DNA from: Aestuariivita sp.
GTDB taxonomy: Bacteria > Pseudomonadota > Alphaproteobacteria > Rhodobacterales > Rhodobacteraceae
Length of the DNA: 64,000 bases
Direction of reading: 5' to 3'
Assembly: GCA_018401465.1 (NCBI GenBank)
Contig: JAGYKE010000004.1
Location: 1,116,001-1,180,000 of the forward strand
Shown: positions 8,582 to 17,148 of the stretch, in pieces
How the letters are laid out: every line of letters starts with the position of its first letter
How positions within the stretch are numbered: position 1 is the first letter of the stretch
Notes under the pieces: model-generated
Database searches by the model: none
What the model was told of the DNA's origin: nothing
The model's input: the letters and a program-made list of their open reading frames with translations, nothing else
Program-made: the position numbers and the translations under genes

Positions 8582-10768
8582 ATGCCCGCCGACGGTGTTC
8601 TTCCGCCATCTGCCGCAGCCTGCCCGGGCTGTATCGCAACGCCCGTGCGCGCGGCCGAATTGCCGCTGCCCGATGCCCGGCTGTCGCTGTCGCTTCCGGG
8701 CATCCACTGCCAGGCCTGCATCGCCACGGTCGAGCGCGCGCTCGAAGCCGTGCCGGGCGTGCGTTCGGCGCGCGTGAACCTGACCTTGCGCCGCGCGATG
8801 GTGGATGCCGCGCCGGACATGACCGCGGCCGACCTGATCCCGGTGGTCGAGGCGGCAGGCTACGAGGTGCACGAACTCGATCAGGGGGCGCTTCAGGCGA
8901 CGGCCACCGACCGCGCGGGGCGCGATCTGCTGATGCGCATGGCGGTGGCGGGCTTCGCGTCGATGAACGTGATGCTTCTGTCGGTGTCGGTCTGGTCGGG
9001 GGCCGATGCCGCGACGCGCGACATGTTCCACTGGATTTCCGCGGCCATCGTCTTTCCCGCCATCGCCTTTTCGGCGCAGCCCTTCTTCCGCAGCGCGTGG
9101 TCCGCGCTGAAGGCGCGGCGGCTGAACATGGACGTGCCCATCGTTCTGGCTATCGTGCTGGCCCTCGTGACCTCGCTTTGGGAAACGATGCTGTCGGGCC
9201 ACCACGCCTATTTCGACGCGGCCATCGCGCTGACCTTCTTCCTTCTGGGGGGGCGCTATCTCGATCACCGGACGCGGGCCGCGGCCCGGTCGGCGGCCGA
9301 GGAACTGACCGCCCTTGAAGTGCCGCGCGCGCTGCGGTTCGAAGACGGCGCGCCGCGCGAAGTCGCGGTGGCCGACCTGCGGGTGGGCGATCTCCTGCTG
9401 GTGCGCCCGGGCGGGCGCATGCCGGTCGACGGCGCGGTGGTCGAGGGGCATTCCGAACTCGACCGGTCGCTGCTGACCGGGGAAACCGTGCCTGTGGCGG
9501 CAGTCCCGGGTCAGGCCGTCAGCGCGGGCGAGGTCAACCTCACCGGTCCCCTGACCATCCGGGCCAGCGCGGTGGGGCAGGACACCTCGCTGCACCGCAT
9601 GGCGGACCTTGTCGCCATCGCGGAATCGGGGCGGTCGAACTACAACTCTCTCGCCGACAGCGCGGCCAAGCTCTATGCGCCGGGGGTGCATATCCTGGCG
9701 GCGCTCAGTTTCCTCGGCTGGTATCTGGCGACCTGGGACGGGCGCACAGCGCTCAACGTCGCGGCGGCGGTGCTGATCATCACCTGCCCCTGTGCGCTGG
9801 GCCTTGCCGTGCCCGCGGTGACCACGGCGGCGTCGGGGCGGCTGTTCCGACAGGGCCTCCTGATCAAGAGCGCGACGGCGCTCGAACGTCTGGCTGCCGT
9901 CGATACGGTCGTCTTCGACAAGACCGGCACGCTGACCGCGGGCGCGCCCGAGGTGGTGAACCTGTCCGCGGTCGATCCCGGCGCGGTGGCGGTGGCGCGG
10001 GCGCTGGCCGAAGGATCGGCGCATCCCCTGTCGCGCGCCATCGCGCGCGCGGCAGAGGCCGCCGGGATCGCCGCCGCCGAAGTGACCGGGATCGTCGAGG
10101 TCCCGGGGTACGGGACCGAGGGCACGCTGCCCGACGGCCGCCGCGTGCGGCTGGGCCGCGCGCCCTGGGTCGGGGCCGAGGCGGGGGCACAGACCGAGGC
10201 CTGGCTGGGCATCGGCGGTGCCGCGCCGGTGGCTTTCGGGTTCGCCGACCGGCTGCGCCCGGGTGCCGCCGAGGTCGTCGTGGCGTTGCAGGCGGCAGGT
10301 CAGGACGTCATCTTGCTGTCGGGCGACAGCACGGGCCCGGTCGCCGATCTTGCCCGGCGTCTCGGAATCGCAAACTGGGAAGCCGAAGCCCTGCCGCAGG
10401 ACAAGGCCGCGCGCATCGCCGAACTGGCCGCGCAGGGTCGCCATGTGCTGATGGTGGGCGACGGGCTGAACGATACCGCCGCTCTTGCTGCGGCGCATGT
10501 CTCGATCTCGCCCGCCTCGGCGCTCGACGCCGCACGTGTGGCGTCGGACATCGTGCTGCTGGGAACCGACCTCGCGCCGGTCTCGGAGGCGCTGCGGACG
10601 GGCCGGGAGGCGGTCAAACGCATCCGCGAGAATTTCCGGATCGCGACGGTCTACAACATCGTCGCCGTGCCGCTTGCGGCGGCGGGGCTGTGCACGCCGC
10701 TCATCGCCGCATTGGCGATGTCGGTCAGTTCGATTTCCGTGTCGCTCAACGCGCTGCGTCTGAAGTGA
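8582..10768 (+). CDS. ccoI: Copper-translocating P-type ATPase CcoI (FixI)
   Basis: This 728-residue P1B-type ATPase exports copper for insertion into cbb3 oxidase. The ATG at 8582 follows the ccoH stop; an in-frame start at 8519 lies inside ccoH and is not favoured. An N-terminal CPGCIATP and the HMA metal-binding motif GIHCQACIATVE (near 41) precede the membrane domain. The transport motif TCPCALGLAVP, the phosphorylation site DKTGT and the hinge GDGLNDTAALA are all intact. It sits between ccoH and ccoS. It is likely FnrL-controlled from the box before ccoG. Confidence 0.97.
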   Translation: MPADGVLPPSAAACPGCIATPVRAAELPLPDARLSLSLPGIHCQACIATVERALEAVPGVRSARVNLTLRRAMVDAAPDMTAADLIPVVEAAGYEVHELDQGALQATATDRAGRDLLMRMAVAGFASMNVMLLSVSVWSGADAATRDMFHWISAAIVFPAIAFSAQPFFRSAWSALKARRLNMDVPIVLAIVLALVTSLWETMLSGHHAYFDAAIALTFFLLGGRYLDHRTRAAARSAAEELTALEVPRALRFEDGAPREVAVADLRVGDLLLVRPGGRMPVDGAVVEGHSELDRSLLTGETVPVAAVPGQAVSAGEVNLTGPLTIRASAVGQDTSLHRMADLVAIAESGRSNYNSLADSAAKLYAPGVHILAALSFLGWYLATWDGRTALNVAAAVLIITCPCALGLAVPAVTTAASGRLFRQGLLIKSATALERLAAVDTVVFDKTGTLTAGAPEVVNLSAVDPGAVAVARALAEGSAHPLSRAIARAAEAAGIAAAEVTGIVEVPGYGTEGTLPDGRRVRLGRAPWVGAEAGAQTEAWLGIGGAAPVAFGFADRLRPGAAEVVVALQAAGQDVILLSGDSTGPVADLARRLGIANWEAEALPQDKAARIAELAAQGRHVLMVGDGLNDTAALAAAHVSISPASALDAARVASDIVLLGTDLAPVSEALRTGREAVKRIRENFRIATVYNIVAVPLAAAGLCTPLIAALAMSVSSISVSLNALRLK

Positions 10769-10778
10769 GGGCGGGGGA

Positions 10779-10937
10779 ATGTCGGTTCTGAGTTACCTGA
10801 TCCCGATTTCTCTGGTGCTGGGGGGCGTGGGCCTGCTGGCCTTCGTCTATACCGTCAGGTCGAACCAGTATGACGATCCAGAAGGCGACAGTCGCCGCAT
10901 TCTCAGCAAGGACTGGGACGACCGGCCTAAGCCGTGA
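10779..10937 (+). CDS. ccoS: cbb3-type oxidase assembly protein CcoS
   Basis: This 52-residue protein reads MSVLSYLIPISLVLGGVGLL, then AFVYTVRSNQYDDPEGDSRR and ILSKDWDDRPKP. One transmembrane helix is followed by the family motif NQYDDPEGDSRRIL. CcoS is needed to insert heme b and CuB into the catalytic subunit. A GCGGGGGA run lies just upstream of the ATG. It starts 10 bases after the ccoI stop and closes the operon. It is easily missed because of its size. Confidence 0.93.
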   Translation: MSVLSYLIPISLVLGGVGLLAFVYTVRSNQYDDPEGDSRRILSKDWDDRPKP

Positions 10938-10990
10938 GGGGGGCTCTGCCCCCATCGCGCGTGCCGCGCGATTCCCCCGGGATATTTGAT
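10938..10990. repeat. Copy of a GC-rich intergenic repeat with CCCCGGGATATTT tail
   Basis: Two small palindromes, GGGGGGCTCTGCCCCC and ATCGCGCGTGCCGCGCGAT, are followed by CCCCGGGATATTT at 10975-10987. The same 13-base tail occurs at 24808 and inverted at 24868-24880. It lies between convergent ccoS and the DD-carboxypeptidase gene and probably acts as a terminator for both. Confidence 0.65.
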
Positions 10991-11010
10991 GCGAGAGGAA
11001 GGCCGGGGCC

Positions 11011-12468
11011 TTAAGAGGCGGGGCCGATGGTGAAACAGGTGACATTGCGCGCCTGAAGCCTGCGGCAGGCAAGATCCGCCCCTTCGCGCGTCATCCCGAG
11101 GAAGTTGGCGTCGAAGCCGCGCGGGCTCTGCACCACCTTGCGCAGGCTGCCGTCGAGCGTCGTCATCTCGGCCAGCGCGGTGCGCAGCAGGACGCGTTCG
11201 GCCTCGTATCGGCTGCCGAAGCGGCCCACGTTGATGCCCCAGTGCTGACCGCCAGAGGTGGACAGGCGGGTGACCACTTCGGGTTGGTTGTCTGCCACCT
11301 CGTCCACGGGATCGTCTTCGGTCAGGGCGGCGGTGACGAGCGTTTCGGGGCGCAGTGCCGGTCGCGGCGTCGCCTCGGGGGTGCGGCTGGCGGTCTCAGC
11401 CGGAGGCTGCACGGCGGCAAGGGTTTCGGCGATGGTGTCGGCCAGTGCCCCGCGATTTTCGCGCGCGGTCTCGATCACGCCTTGCGCGACGAGGACCGGT
11501 TCAGAGGCGGGCCGGGCCTGAGGTCGCAGGCTTTTCTGAACCGCGCCGCTGACGCGGATCGTCTTGCCTGCGCCACCCGGCGTGTCACCTGACGTGTCCG
11601 CCTCGGCATAGACCGGCGGCGTGGGCTGCCGCAGCGGCGCGCTCGAGGGCGCCCGGCGGAAGCCGAGATCGAGCAATTCCGCGATGCGCGCATTGCGCGA
11701 CACGGTCGACTTGCCGCCGAAGACCGTGGCGATGACGCGTTCGTTGCCGCGCTGGGCCGATGCGACAAGATTGAAGCCCGCCGCGCGGGTATAGCCCGTC
11801 TTGATGCCGTCCGCGCCGCGATAGGCATCGAGCAGGCGGTTGTTGGTGTTCGACACCTGGCGGAGTCCCGCGTCGGTCGAACGGCGCGAGAAGATGTTGT
11901 AGTATTGCGGATAATCGTAAAGCAGCCGCCGCCCCAGGATCGTCATGTCGCGCGCGGTCGACATGTGGCCCGCTTCGGTCAGTCCGTGGGCATTCTTGAA
12001 GGTCGTGCGCGTCATGCCCAGCGCCTTGGCCGTGGCGTTCATACGGCGCGCGAAGGCGGCTTCCGATCCTTCGATCGCCTCGCCGATGGCGGTGGCGGCG
12101 TCGTTCGCCGACTTCACCGCCGCGGCGCGGATCAGATAGCGCAGCGCGATCTTCTGGCCCGCTTTCAACCCCAGTTTCGAGGGCGGCTCTGCCGCTGCCT
12201 TCTGCGAGATGCGCACCTGGGTGTCGAGCGAGATTTCGCCGTTCTTCACCGCCTCGAACGCGATGTAGAGCGTCATCATCTTGGTGAGCGAGGCGGGATG
12301 CAGCCGCGTTTCGGCATTGTCGGAGTGCAGCACTTCCCCGGTCCGGGCGTCCATCACCATGGCTGCATAGGGCGCTGCCGCCGCCGCCAAAGGCGACAGG
12401 ACGCAGACCCATAAGGCCAGAATGAATATAAGACCCGAACGGGCCGGCTTGCCTTGCCGCGCCTGCAC
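11011..12468 (-). CDS. D-alanyl-D-alanine carboxypeptidase (peptidase S11) with C-terminal SPOR domain
   Basis: This penicillin-binding protein trims the terminal D-Ala from peptidoglycan stem peptides. Active-site motifs are in order: SLTK (SxxK) near residue 60, SAN (SxN) near 119 and KTG near 222. A proline/alanine-rich linker leads to a SPOR domain (WGINVGRFGSRYEAE... FLGMTREGADLACRRLQ), which binds denuded glycan at the division site. I prefer the GTG at 12468: AGAGG lies eight bases upstream and a clean signal peptide (ending SPLAAAAAP) follows. A TTG 29 codons earlier is the alternative start. DacF/DacC-type enzymes with SPOR domains are common in this order. Septal localisation is inferred from the domain. 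Confidence 0.93.
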   Translation of the reverse strand: MQARQGKPARSGLIFILALWVCVLSPLAAAAAPYAAMVMDARTGEVLHSDNAETRLHPASLTKMMTLYIAFEAVKNGEISLDTQVRISQKAAAEPPSKLGLKAGQKIALRYLIRAAAVKSANDAATAIGEAIEGSEAAFARRMNATAKALGMTRTTFKNAHGLTEAGHMSTARDMTILGRRLLYDYPQYYNIFSRRSTDAGLRQVSNTNNRLLDAYRGADGIKTGYTRAAGFNLVASAQRGNERVIATVFGGKSTVSRNARIAELLDLGFRRAPSSAPLRQPTPPVYAEADTSGDTPGGAGKTIRVSGAVQKSLRPQARPASEPVLVAQGVIETARENRGALADTIAETLAAVQPPAETASRTPEATPRPALRPETLVTAALTEDDPVDEVADNQPEVVTRLSTSGGQHWGINVGRFGSRYEAERVLLRTALAEMTTLDGSLRKVVQSPRGFDANFLGMTREGADLACRRLQARNVTCFTIGPAS

Positions 12469-12649
12469 TTGAGCTGCCTCTTTTTGCCTCAGGCCGCCGG
12501 TTTGTCCGGCTGGCACATATTGTGTTTGACGAATTTTAACACAGGCATGTGACAAAAGAAAGGCATAAGAGACAAAGATTTAGGCCGGTTTTCGGCCCGT
12601 GCCCCCAACATCTGGTAGGTACCTGCCGCGCCGCCGCAAGAGAGCCCAT

Positions 12650-13357
12650 TCACCCGTCCTCGATCGCCGCGACAAGTCCCGGCAGGCCGCCCAGATCGGT
12701 CAGTTCCCGGAAGCGCGGTTCGCCCAGCGGGGGCGGTGCAGCCTCGAGCGCCCATTCGATGCCATAGGGCACGAAAACGCCCCAGCCGCCGGTTTCCACC
12801 ACCGGCAGCACGTCGGATCGCATGGAATTGCCGACCATCATCGCGCGATCCGTCCCGGCACCGTGATCGGCGAAGATGCGGGCATAGACGGCGGGCGATT
12901 TCTCGGACACGATCTCGACCCCGTCGAACAGATCGCCCAGCCCCGACTGGGCCAGCTTGCGTTCCTGATCGAGAAGGTCGCCCTTGGTGATGAGCACGAG
13001 CCGGTGCGACGCGGCGAGCGTCTCGACCGCCGCGCGGGCATGGGGCAGAAGCTCGATCGGATAACGCAGAATGTCCTGGCCTGCGGAGATCAGTTCGCGG
13101 ATCACCCCGGCGGGCACACGGTCTTCTGTCACCTCGAGCGCGGTCTCGATCATCGAGAGCACGAAGCCCTTCACGCCATAGCCGTAATGGCCGATATTGC
13201 GGCGTTCGGCGTCGAGCAGCCGCTCCATCAGGTGGTCGGGGTCGGCGTGATCGCGCAGCAGTTCCGCGAAGCGGTCCTGCGTCAGACGGAAGGCCCGTTC
13301 GTTGTGCCAAAGCGTGTCGTCGGCGTCGAAGCCGATGCAATCGAGGTGCCGGGTCAT
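12650..13357 (-). CDS. HAD family hydrolase
   Basis: About 235 residues. HAD motif I is FDADDTLW (residues 10-17, nucleophile Asp11, acid/base Asp13). Motif II is VLITKGD, motif III lies around the lysine of EKSP, and motif IV is MVGNSMRSDVLP. The fold is a phosphatase-like HAD with an alpha-helical cap. The open frame runs upstream to 13780, but that part is antisense to clpS, and the ATG at 13357 opens directly onto motif I. The substrate cannot be told. It is divergent from clpS and stands alone. Confidence 0.9.
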   Translation of the reverse strand: MTRHLDCIGFDADDTLWHNERAFRLTQDRFAELLRDHADPDHLMERLLDAERRNIGHYGYGVKGFVLSMIETALEVTEDRVPAGVIRELISAGQDILRYPIELLPHARAAVETLAASHRLVLITKGDLLDQERKLAQSGLGDLFDGVEIVSEKSPAVYARIFADHGAGTDRAMMVGNSMRSDVLPVVETGGWGVFVPYGIEWALEAAPPPLGEPRFRELTDLGGLPGLVAAIEDG

Positions 13358-13471
13358 CGCCGGTACGGGCCGTTTGTCGGGGTCGGCATGATGCTCACTC
13401 TTTTCTAACCCTGCCCGGGCGTTATATACGCTTGTCTCGACCCGCAGGAACACAAGACGCAACCAACTGCC

Positions 13472-13813
13472 ATGACCCGCCCGAACTGGACCATGACCAA
13501 GTCGCCCGAGGATCCCGTGGATACCTCGATCCTGACTGACGTGCGTCCCAAGACGAAGCGGCCGCCGCTGTACAAGGTGCTGCTTCTGAACGACGACTAC
13601 ACGCCGATGGAATTCGTCGTGCATGTCCTTGAACGCTTCTTCGGGATGAACCATGCGCAGGCGTTCGAGATCATGCTGACCGTCCACAAGAAGGGCGTCG
13701 CCGTCGTGGGTGTCTTCAGCCACGAGATCGCAGAAACAAAGGTGGGGCAGGTCATGGACTTCGCCCGCCGCCATCAGCACCCGCTCCAGTGCACGATGGA
13801 GCGTGAGGACTGA
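13472..13813 (+). CDS. clpS: ATP-dependent Clp protease adaptor ClpS
   Basis: ClpS delivers N-end-rule substrates to ClpAP in the cytoplasm. The 113-residue protein has a flexible N-terminus, then the family core [19 protein letters not shown] (about 35-53), [15 protein letters not shown] and [12 protein letters not shown]. The N-degron pocket residues (NDDYTPM and the following helix) look intact. The first ATG lacks a strong SD, and an ATG seven codons later is also possible. It is followed nine bases later by a methyltransferase gene. Confidence 0.95.
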   Translation: MTRPNWTMTKSPEDPVDTSILTDVRPKTKRPPLYKVLLLNDDYTPMEFVVHVLERFFGMNHAQAFEIMLTVHKKGVAVVGVFSHEIAETKVGQVMDFARRHQHPLQCTMERED

Positions 13814-13822
13814 TATTCCCCG

Positions 13823-14812
13823 ATGACTGCGCGCCTGACGCTGGCCCTTGACACGGGCGCACTGCGCCTGCCGGACGGCGGGAAGATCGCCGTCTTTGAT
13901 CCGCGCGACGCGGCCGACCTGTCGTCATTGCCCCGGGACCGGGTTCTGGTGGTGGAACCCTTCCGGCCCGATCACCAGCGCTGGCAAGCAGAGGGGTTCG
14001 ACGCGGTGGCTGCGACGCCCGCAGGGGAACGCTTCGCCGCCGCCATCGTCTTCCTGCCGCGGGCCAAGGCGCTGGCGCGGGCCCGGCTGGCGCAGGCGGC
14101 CGGCCTCACGGACGGGCCGGTGATCGTGGACGGGCTGAAGACGCACGGCGTCGAGTCCATCCTGCGCGATCTGCGCGGGCGCGTTGCGGTGTCAGACGCC
14201 ATCGCCAAGGCGCATGGCAAGCTGTTCTGGTTCGACGCCCACGCGGCGGACCTGTCCGATTGGACGGCGGCCGAGGCCCGGGTCGATGGGTTCATCACCC
14301 GTCCGGGCGTCTTTTCCGCCGATGCGGTCGACGACGGGTCGCGCCTGCTGACCGCTGCGCTGCCGCAGCGGCTGGGCGCGCGGGTCGCCGATCTGGGCGC
14401 AGGCTGGGGGTTTCTGTCGGCGGCGGTGCTGGAGCGGCCCGGTGTCGAGGTGCTGCATGTGGTCGAGGCGGACGCCACGGCCCTTGACTGCGCGCGGGCC
14501 AATCTGGCCGATCCGCGCGCGCATTTTCACTGGGCCGATGCGACCACGTGGCGGCCCGATGCCCCTGTCGACTGTGTCGTCATGAACCCGCCCTTTCATC
14601 AGGGGCGCGCGGCGGACACCGATCTGGGCCGTGCCTTCATCACCGCCGCAGTGCGTGTTCTGGGCCCGCAGGGGCAGCTTTACATGGTCGCCAACCGCCA
14701 CCTGCCCTACGAGACGGCCCTGCGCGCCGCCTTCCGCGACGTTACGGAACTGCCCGGGGATACGCGGTTCAAGCTGTATCAGGCGGCGCGGCCCTCTCGC
14801 CCCCGGGTGTGA
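13823..14812 (+). CDS. RsmC-like class I methyltransferase (probable 16S rRNA guanine N2-methyltransferase)
   Basis: This 329-residue protein has two Rossmann-like halves, as in RsmC. The first is degenerate. The second holds the SAM-binding motif VADLGAGWGFLSAAVL (near residue 188) and the catalytic VMNPPFHQG motif (near 253) typical of N2-guanine or N6-adenine methyltransferases. RsmC methylates G1207 of 16S rRNA; the match here is by architecture and the NPPF motif. The gene lies nine bases behind clpS and is probably co-transcribed with it. Confidence 0.82.
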   Translation: MTARLTLALDTGALRLPDGGKIAVFDPRDAADLSSLPRDRVLVVEPFRPDHQRWQAEGFDAVAATPAGERFAAAIVFLPRAKALARARLAQAAGLTDGPVIVDGLKTHGVESILRDLRGRVAVSDAIAKAHGKLFWFDAHAADLSDWTAAEARVDGFITRPGVFSADAVDDGSRLLTAALPQRLGARVADLGAGWGFLSAAVLERPGVEVLHVVEADATALDCARANLADPRAHFHWADATTWRPDAPVDCVVMNPPFHQGRAADTDLGRAFITAAVRVLGPQGQLYMVANRHLPYETALRAAFRDVTELPGDTRFKLYQAARPSRPRV

Positions 14813-14849
14813 ATCCCGCTAGGCTGCCCCATCAACCCGGGAGACCCGC

Positions 14850-15650
14850 ATGTCCTTTTCGATCGCCGGCAAGACCGCCATCGTGACCGGGGCCGCCAAC
14901 GGCATCGGGCGCGCCATCGCCCTCCACTTCGCCGATATGGGCGCGAACGTCATGTTCGCCGATATCGACGAGAAGGCGCTGATCGAAGAATTGGGTGAAC
15001 GCAGCGAGGAGGGCAATGTCCGCTATTTCGCAGGTGACCTGCGCGAGAAGCTGGCCGTGGCGAACCTGCTGTCGGCCACGATCGACGCTTTCGACCAGGT
15101 TGATATCCTCGTGAATGCGGCACGGTCGGTCACGCCGTCGGATGCGTTGTCGCCCGAGGACGATTCGGTGATCGAGCTTCTGAACCAGAACCTCATGCCC
15201 GCGCTGCGGCTGACGCAGATGGTCGCCCGCCGCATGATCCGTCAGGCCGAAGGGCAGACCGAAGGGCAGGTGGGATCGATCATCAACCTCAGCTCCATCG
15301 CGGCGCGGCGCACGCATCCGAACCTTCTGGGCTATTCGGTGAGCTCGGCCGCGCTCGACCAGTTGACGCGGTCGATGGCGGTGGCGCTGGCGCCGCACCG
15401 GATCCGGGTGAACGCGGTCGCCTTCGGGTCAGTGATGAGCGCGTCGCTCCAGGGCACGCTGAAGGACAATTCCGAATACCGCAGCGATATCGAGCGGCAT
15501 ACGCCGCTGGCGCGGATCGCGGCGCCGGGCGAACTGGCCGATGCGGTGCAGTATCTCGCATCCGAAGGATCGGGCTTCATGACCGGGCAGATCCTGACGC
15601 TGGACGGCGGGCGCACGCTGCTCGACCCGGTCGCGGCACCGGCGCATTAA
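14850..15650 (+). CDS. SDR family protein lacking the catalytic lysine
   Basis: This 266-residue classical short-chain dehydrogenase fold has the NAD(P)-binding TGAANGIG (13-20), an NAA in place of NNAG (89-91) and a catalytic-type serine in NLSS (146-149). Tyr162 opens the motif YSVSS, so the expected YxxxK lysine is a serine at position 166 (codon TCG). The usual C-terminal GQILTLDGGR is present. Loss of this lysine normally cripples the proton relay, so it may be a non-enzymatic or altered SDR. Its ATG follows a GGGAGA SD-like run. It lies 37 bases after the methyltransferase gene. Confidence 0.85.
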   Translation: MSFSIAGKTAIVTGAANGIGRAIALHFADMGANVMFADIDEKALIEELGERSEEGNVRYFAGDLREKLAVANLLSATIDAFDQVDILVNAARSVTPSDALSPEDDSVIELLNQNLMPALRLTQMVARRMIRQAEGQTEGQVGSIINLSSIAARRTHPNLLGYSVSSAALDQLTRSMAVALAPHRIRVNAVAFGSVMSASLQGTLKDNSEYRSDIERHTPLARIAAPGELADAVQYLASEGSGFMTGQILTLDGGRTLLDPVAAPAH

Positions 15651-15720
15651 GGTTAATCCTTTTTCAAGGCCTTGCGGGGCACCGTCCGGACGCCGCCATC
15701 CCTGGCGGCGAAAGGGGGTG

Positions 15721-15816
15721 ATGAAACTGAAACAGGAAGATTACTGGAAATGGATGGTCCTTCTGACGGCGGCGACGCTGGCGGTTGCGGTCATCCGGCT
15801 CTGGATCGGCCGATAG
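15721..15816 (+). CDS. Small single-pass membrane protein (31 residues)
   Basis: The protein reads MKLKQEDYWKWMVLLTAATL followed by AVAVIRLWIGR. It has a charged N-terminus and one transmembrane helix of about 18 residues. A strong SD (AAAGGGGGTG) directly precedes the ATG, and a near-perfect terminator follows 13 bases after the stop. These signals argue for a real small gene. I do not recognise a family; the function is unknown. Confidence 0.6.
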   Translation: MKLKQEDYWKWMVLLTAATLAVAVIRLWIGR

Positions 15817-15829
15817 GCCGAAAAAGAGT

Positions 15830-15864
15830 GGCCCGGCAGAGAAGCACCTCTGCCGGGCCTTTTT
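15830..15864 (+). terminator. Rho-independent terminator
   Basis: GGCCCGGCAGAG pairs perfectly with CTCTGCCGGGCC over a six-base loop, followed by TTTTT and preceded by AAAAAG. It closes the unit ending with the 31-residue membrane protein and may also serve the convergent transglycosylase gene. Confidence 0.92.
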
Positions 15865-15940
15865 GGTGATGAACCTGAAAAGGAACATACTGGAAGACCC
15901 AGAATATAGTCTTTCCTGAAGATTCGGTAAAGAACGCGGA

Positions 15941-17107
15941 TCAAAGCTGGTTAAGAAGCGCCGCGGTCGGCCAGCCATCGGCCGGCAGTCCGAGCCGCGC
16001 CTGTTCGGCGCGCACGGCCGCGCGGGTGCCCGCGCCCAGGATCCCATCGATGCCCCCCACGTCATGCCCGCGTGCCGCGAGCCGTTCCTGCAGCCGTTTC
16101 ATCTGGTCGCTGTTGAGCCCCGGTTCGGGATTGCCGGCGTCGAAGACAGGCGCGCCGTCCAGCCGCGTCGCGAAATAGGCGGCGGTCAGCACATAGGTAA
16201 AGCTCTGGTTCCATTCGAAATAGACCCGGAAATTCGGATAGGCGAGGAAGGCGGGCCCCTTGCGCCCCTGCGGGATGATGACCGAGGTGGGCAGATCGCT
16301 GCGCGCGAAATCGCCCTGCCGCGCCCGCACGCCCAGCGCCGCCCAGTCGGCGGCGGTCATCTGCGTCTGCAGCCCCGTCAGCGACCAGTCCAGATCCCCG
16401 GGCAGAACCACCTCCTGCAGCCACGGCTCGCCCGCGCGCCAGCCCAGGTGCTGCAGCATCTTGCCCCCCGACATCAGCGCGTCCGGCACCGATGTCTTGA
16501 GATAGACATGACCGTCGCCGTCGCCGTCTACCCCGTTGTCGAGGATGTCCTGCGGCAGCATCTGGACCATCCCGATCTCGCCCGCCCAGGCGCCGGTGGT
16601 GGTGGCGGGATCGAAATCACCCATCTCGTACAGCTTCAGCGCCGCGAAGATCTGCGGGCGGAACAGGTCGGGGCGGCGGCAGTCATGGGCCAGTGTCACC
16701 AGCGCGTTCAGCGTGTTGAAATCACCCTGGAACGATCCGTAATCGGTCTCGAAGGCCCAGAAGGCCAGAAGCACCCCGCGCGGCACGCCATAGTCGCGTT
16801 CGATCCGGTCGAAGATGGCGGCATGGGCGCGTGCGTTCTGCCGCCCCCGGTCGATACGGTTCTGCGAAATCAGGCGGCGCGAGAAATCCGTGAAGGGCAT
16901 CTGGAAGACGCCCTGCGACCGGTCGGCGCGCAGCACCTTGGGGTCGATCGCGGCGCTTCGGAAGAAGGCCTCGGCGCTGGCGGCGTCATGCCCCCGCGCA
17001 ACCGCTTCGGCCCGCAGGCCCGCGACGAAGTCGGGGAAGGGGCCGCCGCAGGCGGCCCAGGCCGGTGCGGCCATCAGCAGGGAAAGAACGGCGGACGTCA
17101 CTCGCAT
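15941..17107 (-). CDS. Lytic murein transglycosylase (MltB family) with peptidoglycan-binding domain
   Basis: About 388 residues. The signal peptide ends near APAWA. The SLT_2/MltB domain shows FWAFETDYGSFQGDFNTLNA near residue 118, including the catalytic Glu of AFETDYG, and later GEIGMVQMLPQDIL. A C-terminal PG_binding_1 repeat (MKRLQERLAARGHDVGGIDG) follows. The enzyme cleaves the MurNAc-GlcNAc bond to form 1,6-anhydro ends in the periplasm. I chose the ATG at 17107 because AGAGGAG lies nine bases upstream; the in-frame GTG at 17113 is only three bases from it. It is convergent with the small membrane-protein gene. Confidence 0.93.
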   Translation of the reverse strand: MRVTSAVLSLLMAAPAWAACGGPFPDFVAGLRAEAVARGHDAASAEAFFRSAAIDPKVLRADRSQGVFQMPFTDFSRRLISQNRIDRGRQNARAHAAIFDRIERDYGVPRGVLLAFWAFETDYGSFQGDFNTLNALVTLAHDCRRPDLFRPQIFAALKLYEMGDFDPATTTGAWAGEIGMVQMLPQDILDNGVDGDGDGHVYLKTSVPDALMSGGKMLQHLGWRAGEPWLQEVVLPGDLDWSLTGLQTQMTAADWAALGVRARQGDFARSDLPTSVIIPQGRKGPAFLAYPNFRVYFEWNQSFTYVLTAAYFATRLDGAPVFDAGNPEPGLNSDQMKRLQERLAARGHDVGGIDGILGAGTRAAVRAEQARLGLPADGWPTAALLNQL

Positions 17108-17148
17108 GCACACAAACTCCTCTGGAGTGGTCCGATCCTATCCGGACC

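Noticed and set aside
8552-10498. Long minus-strand frame opposite ccoI
   Set aside because: ccoI has all P-type ATPase motifs on the plus strand; the antisense protein is low-complexity and matches no family.
13358-13780. N-terminal extension of the HAD hydrolase frame
   Set aside because: This part is antisense to clpS, and the HAD motif I lies right after the ATG at 13357.
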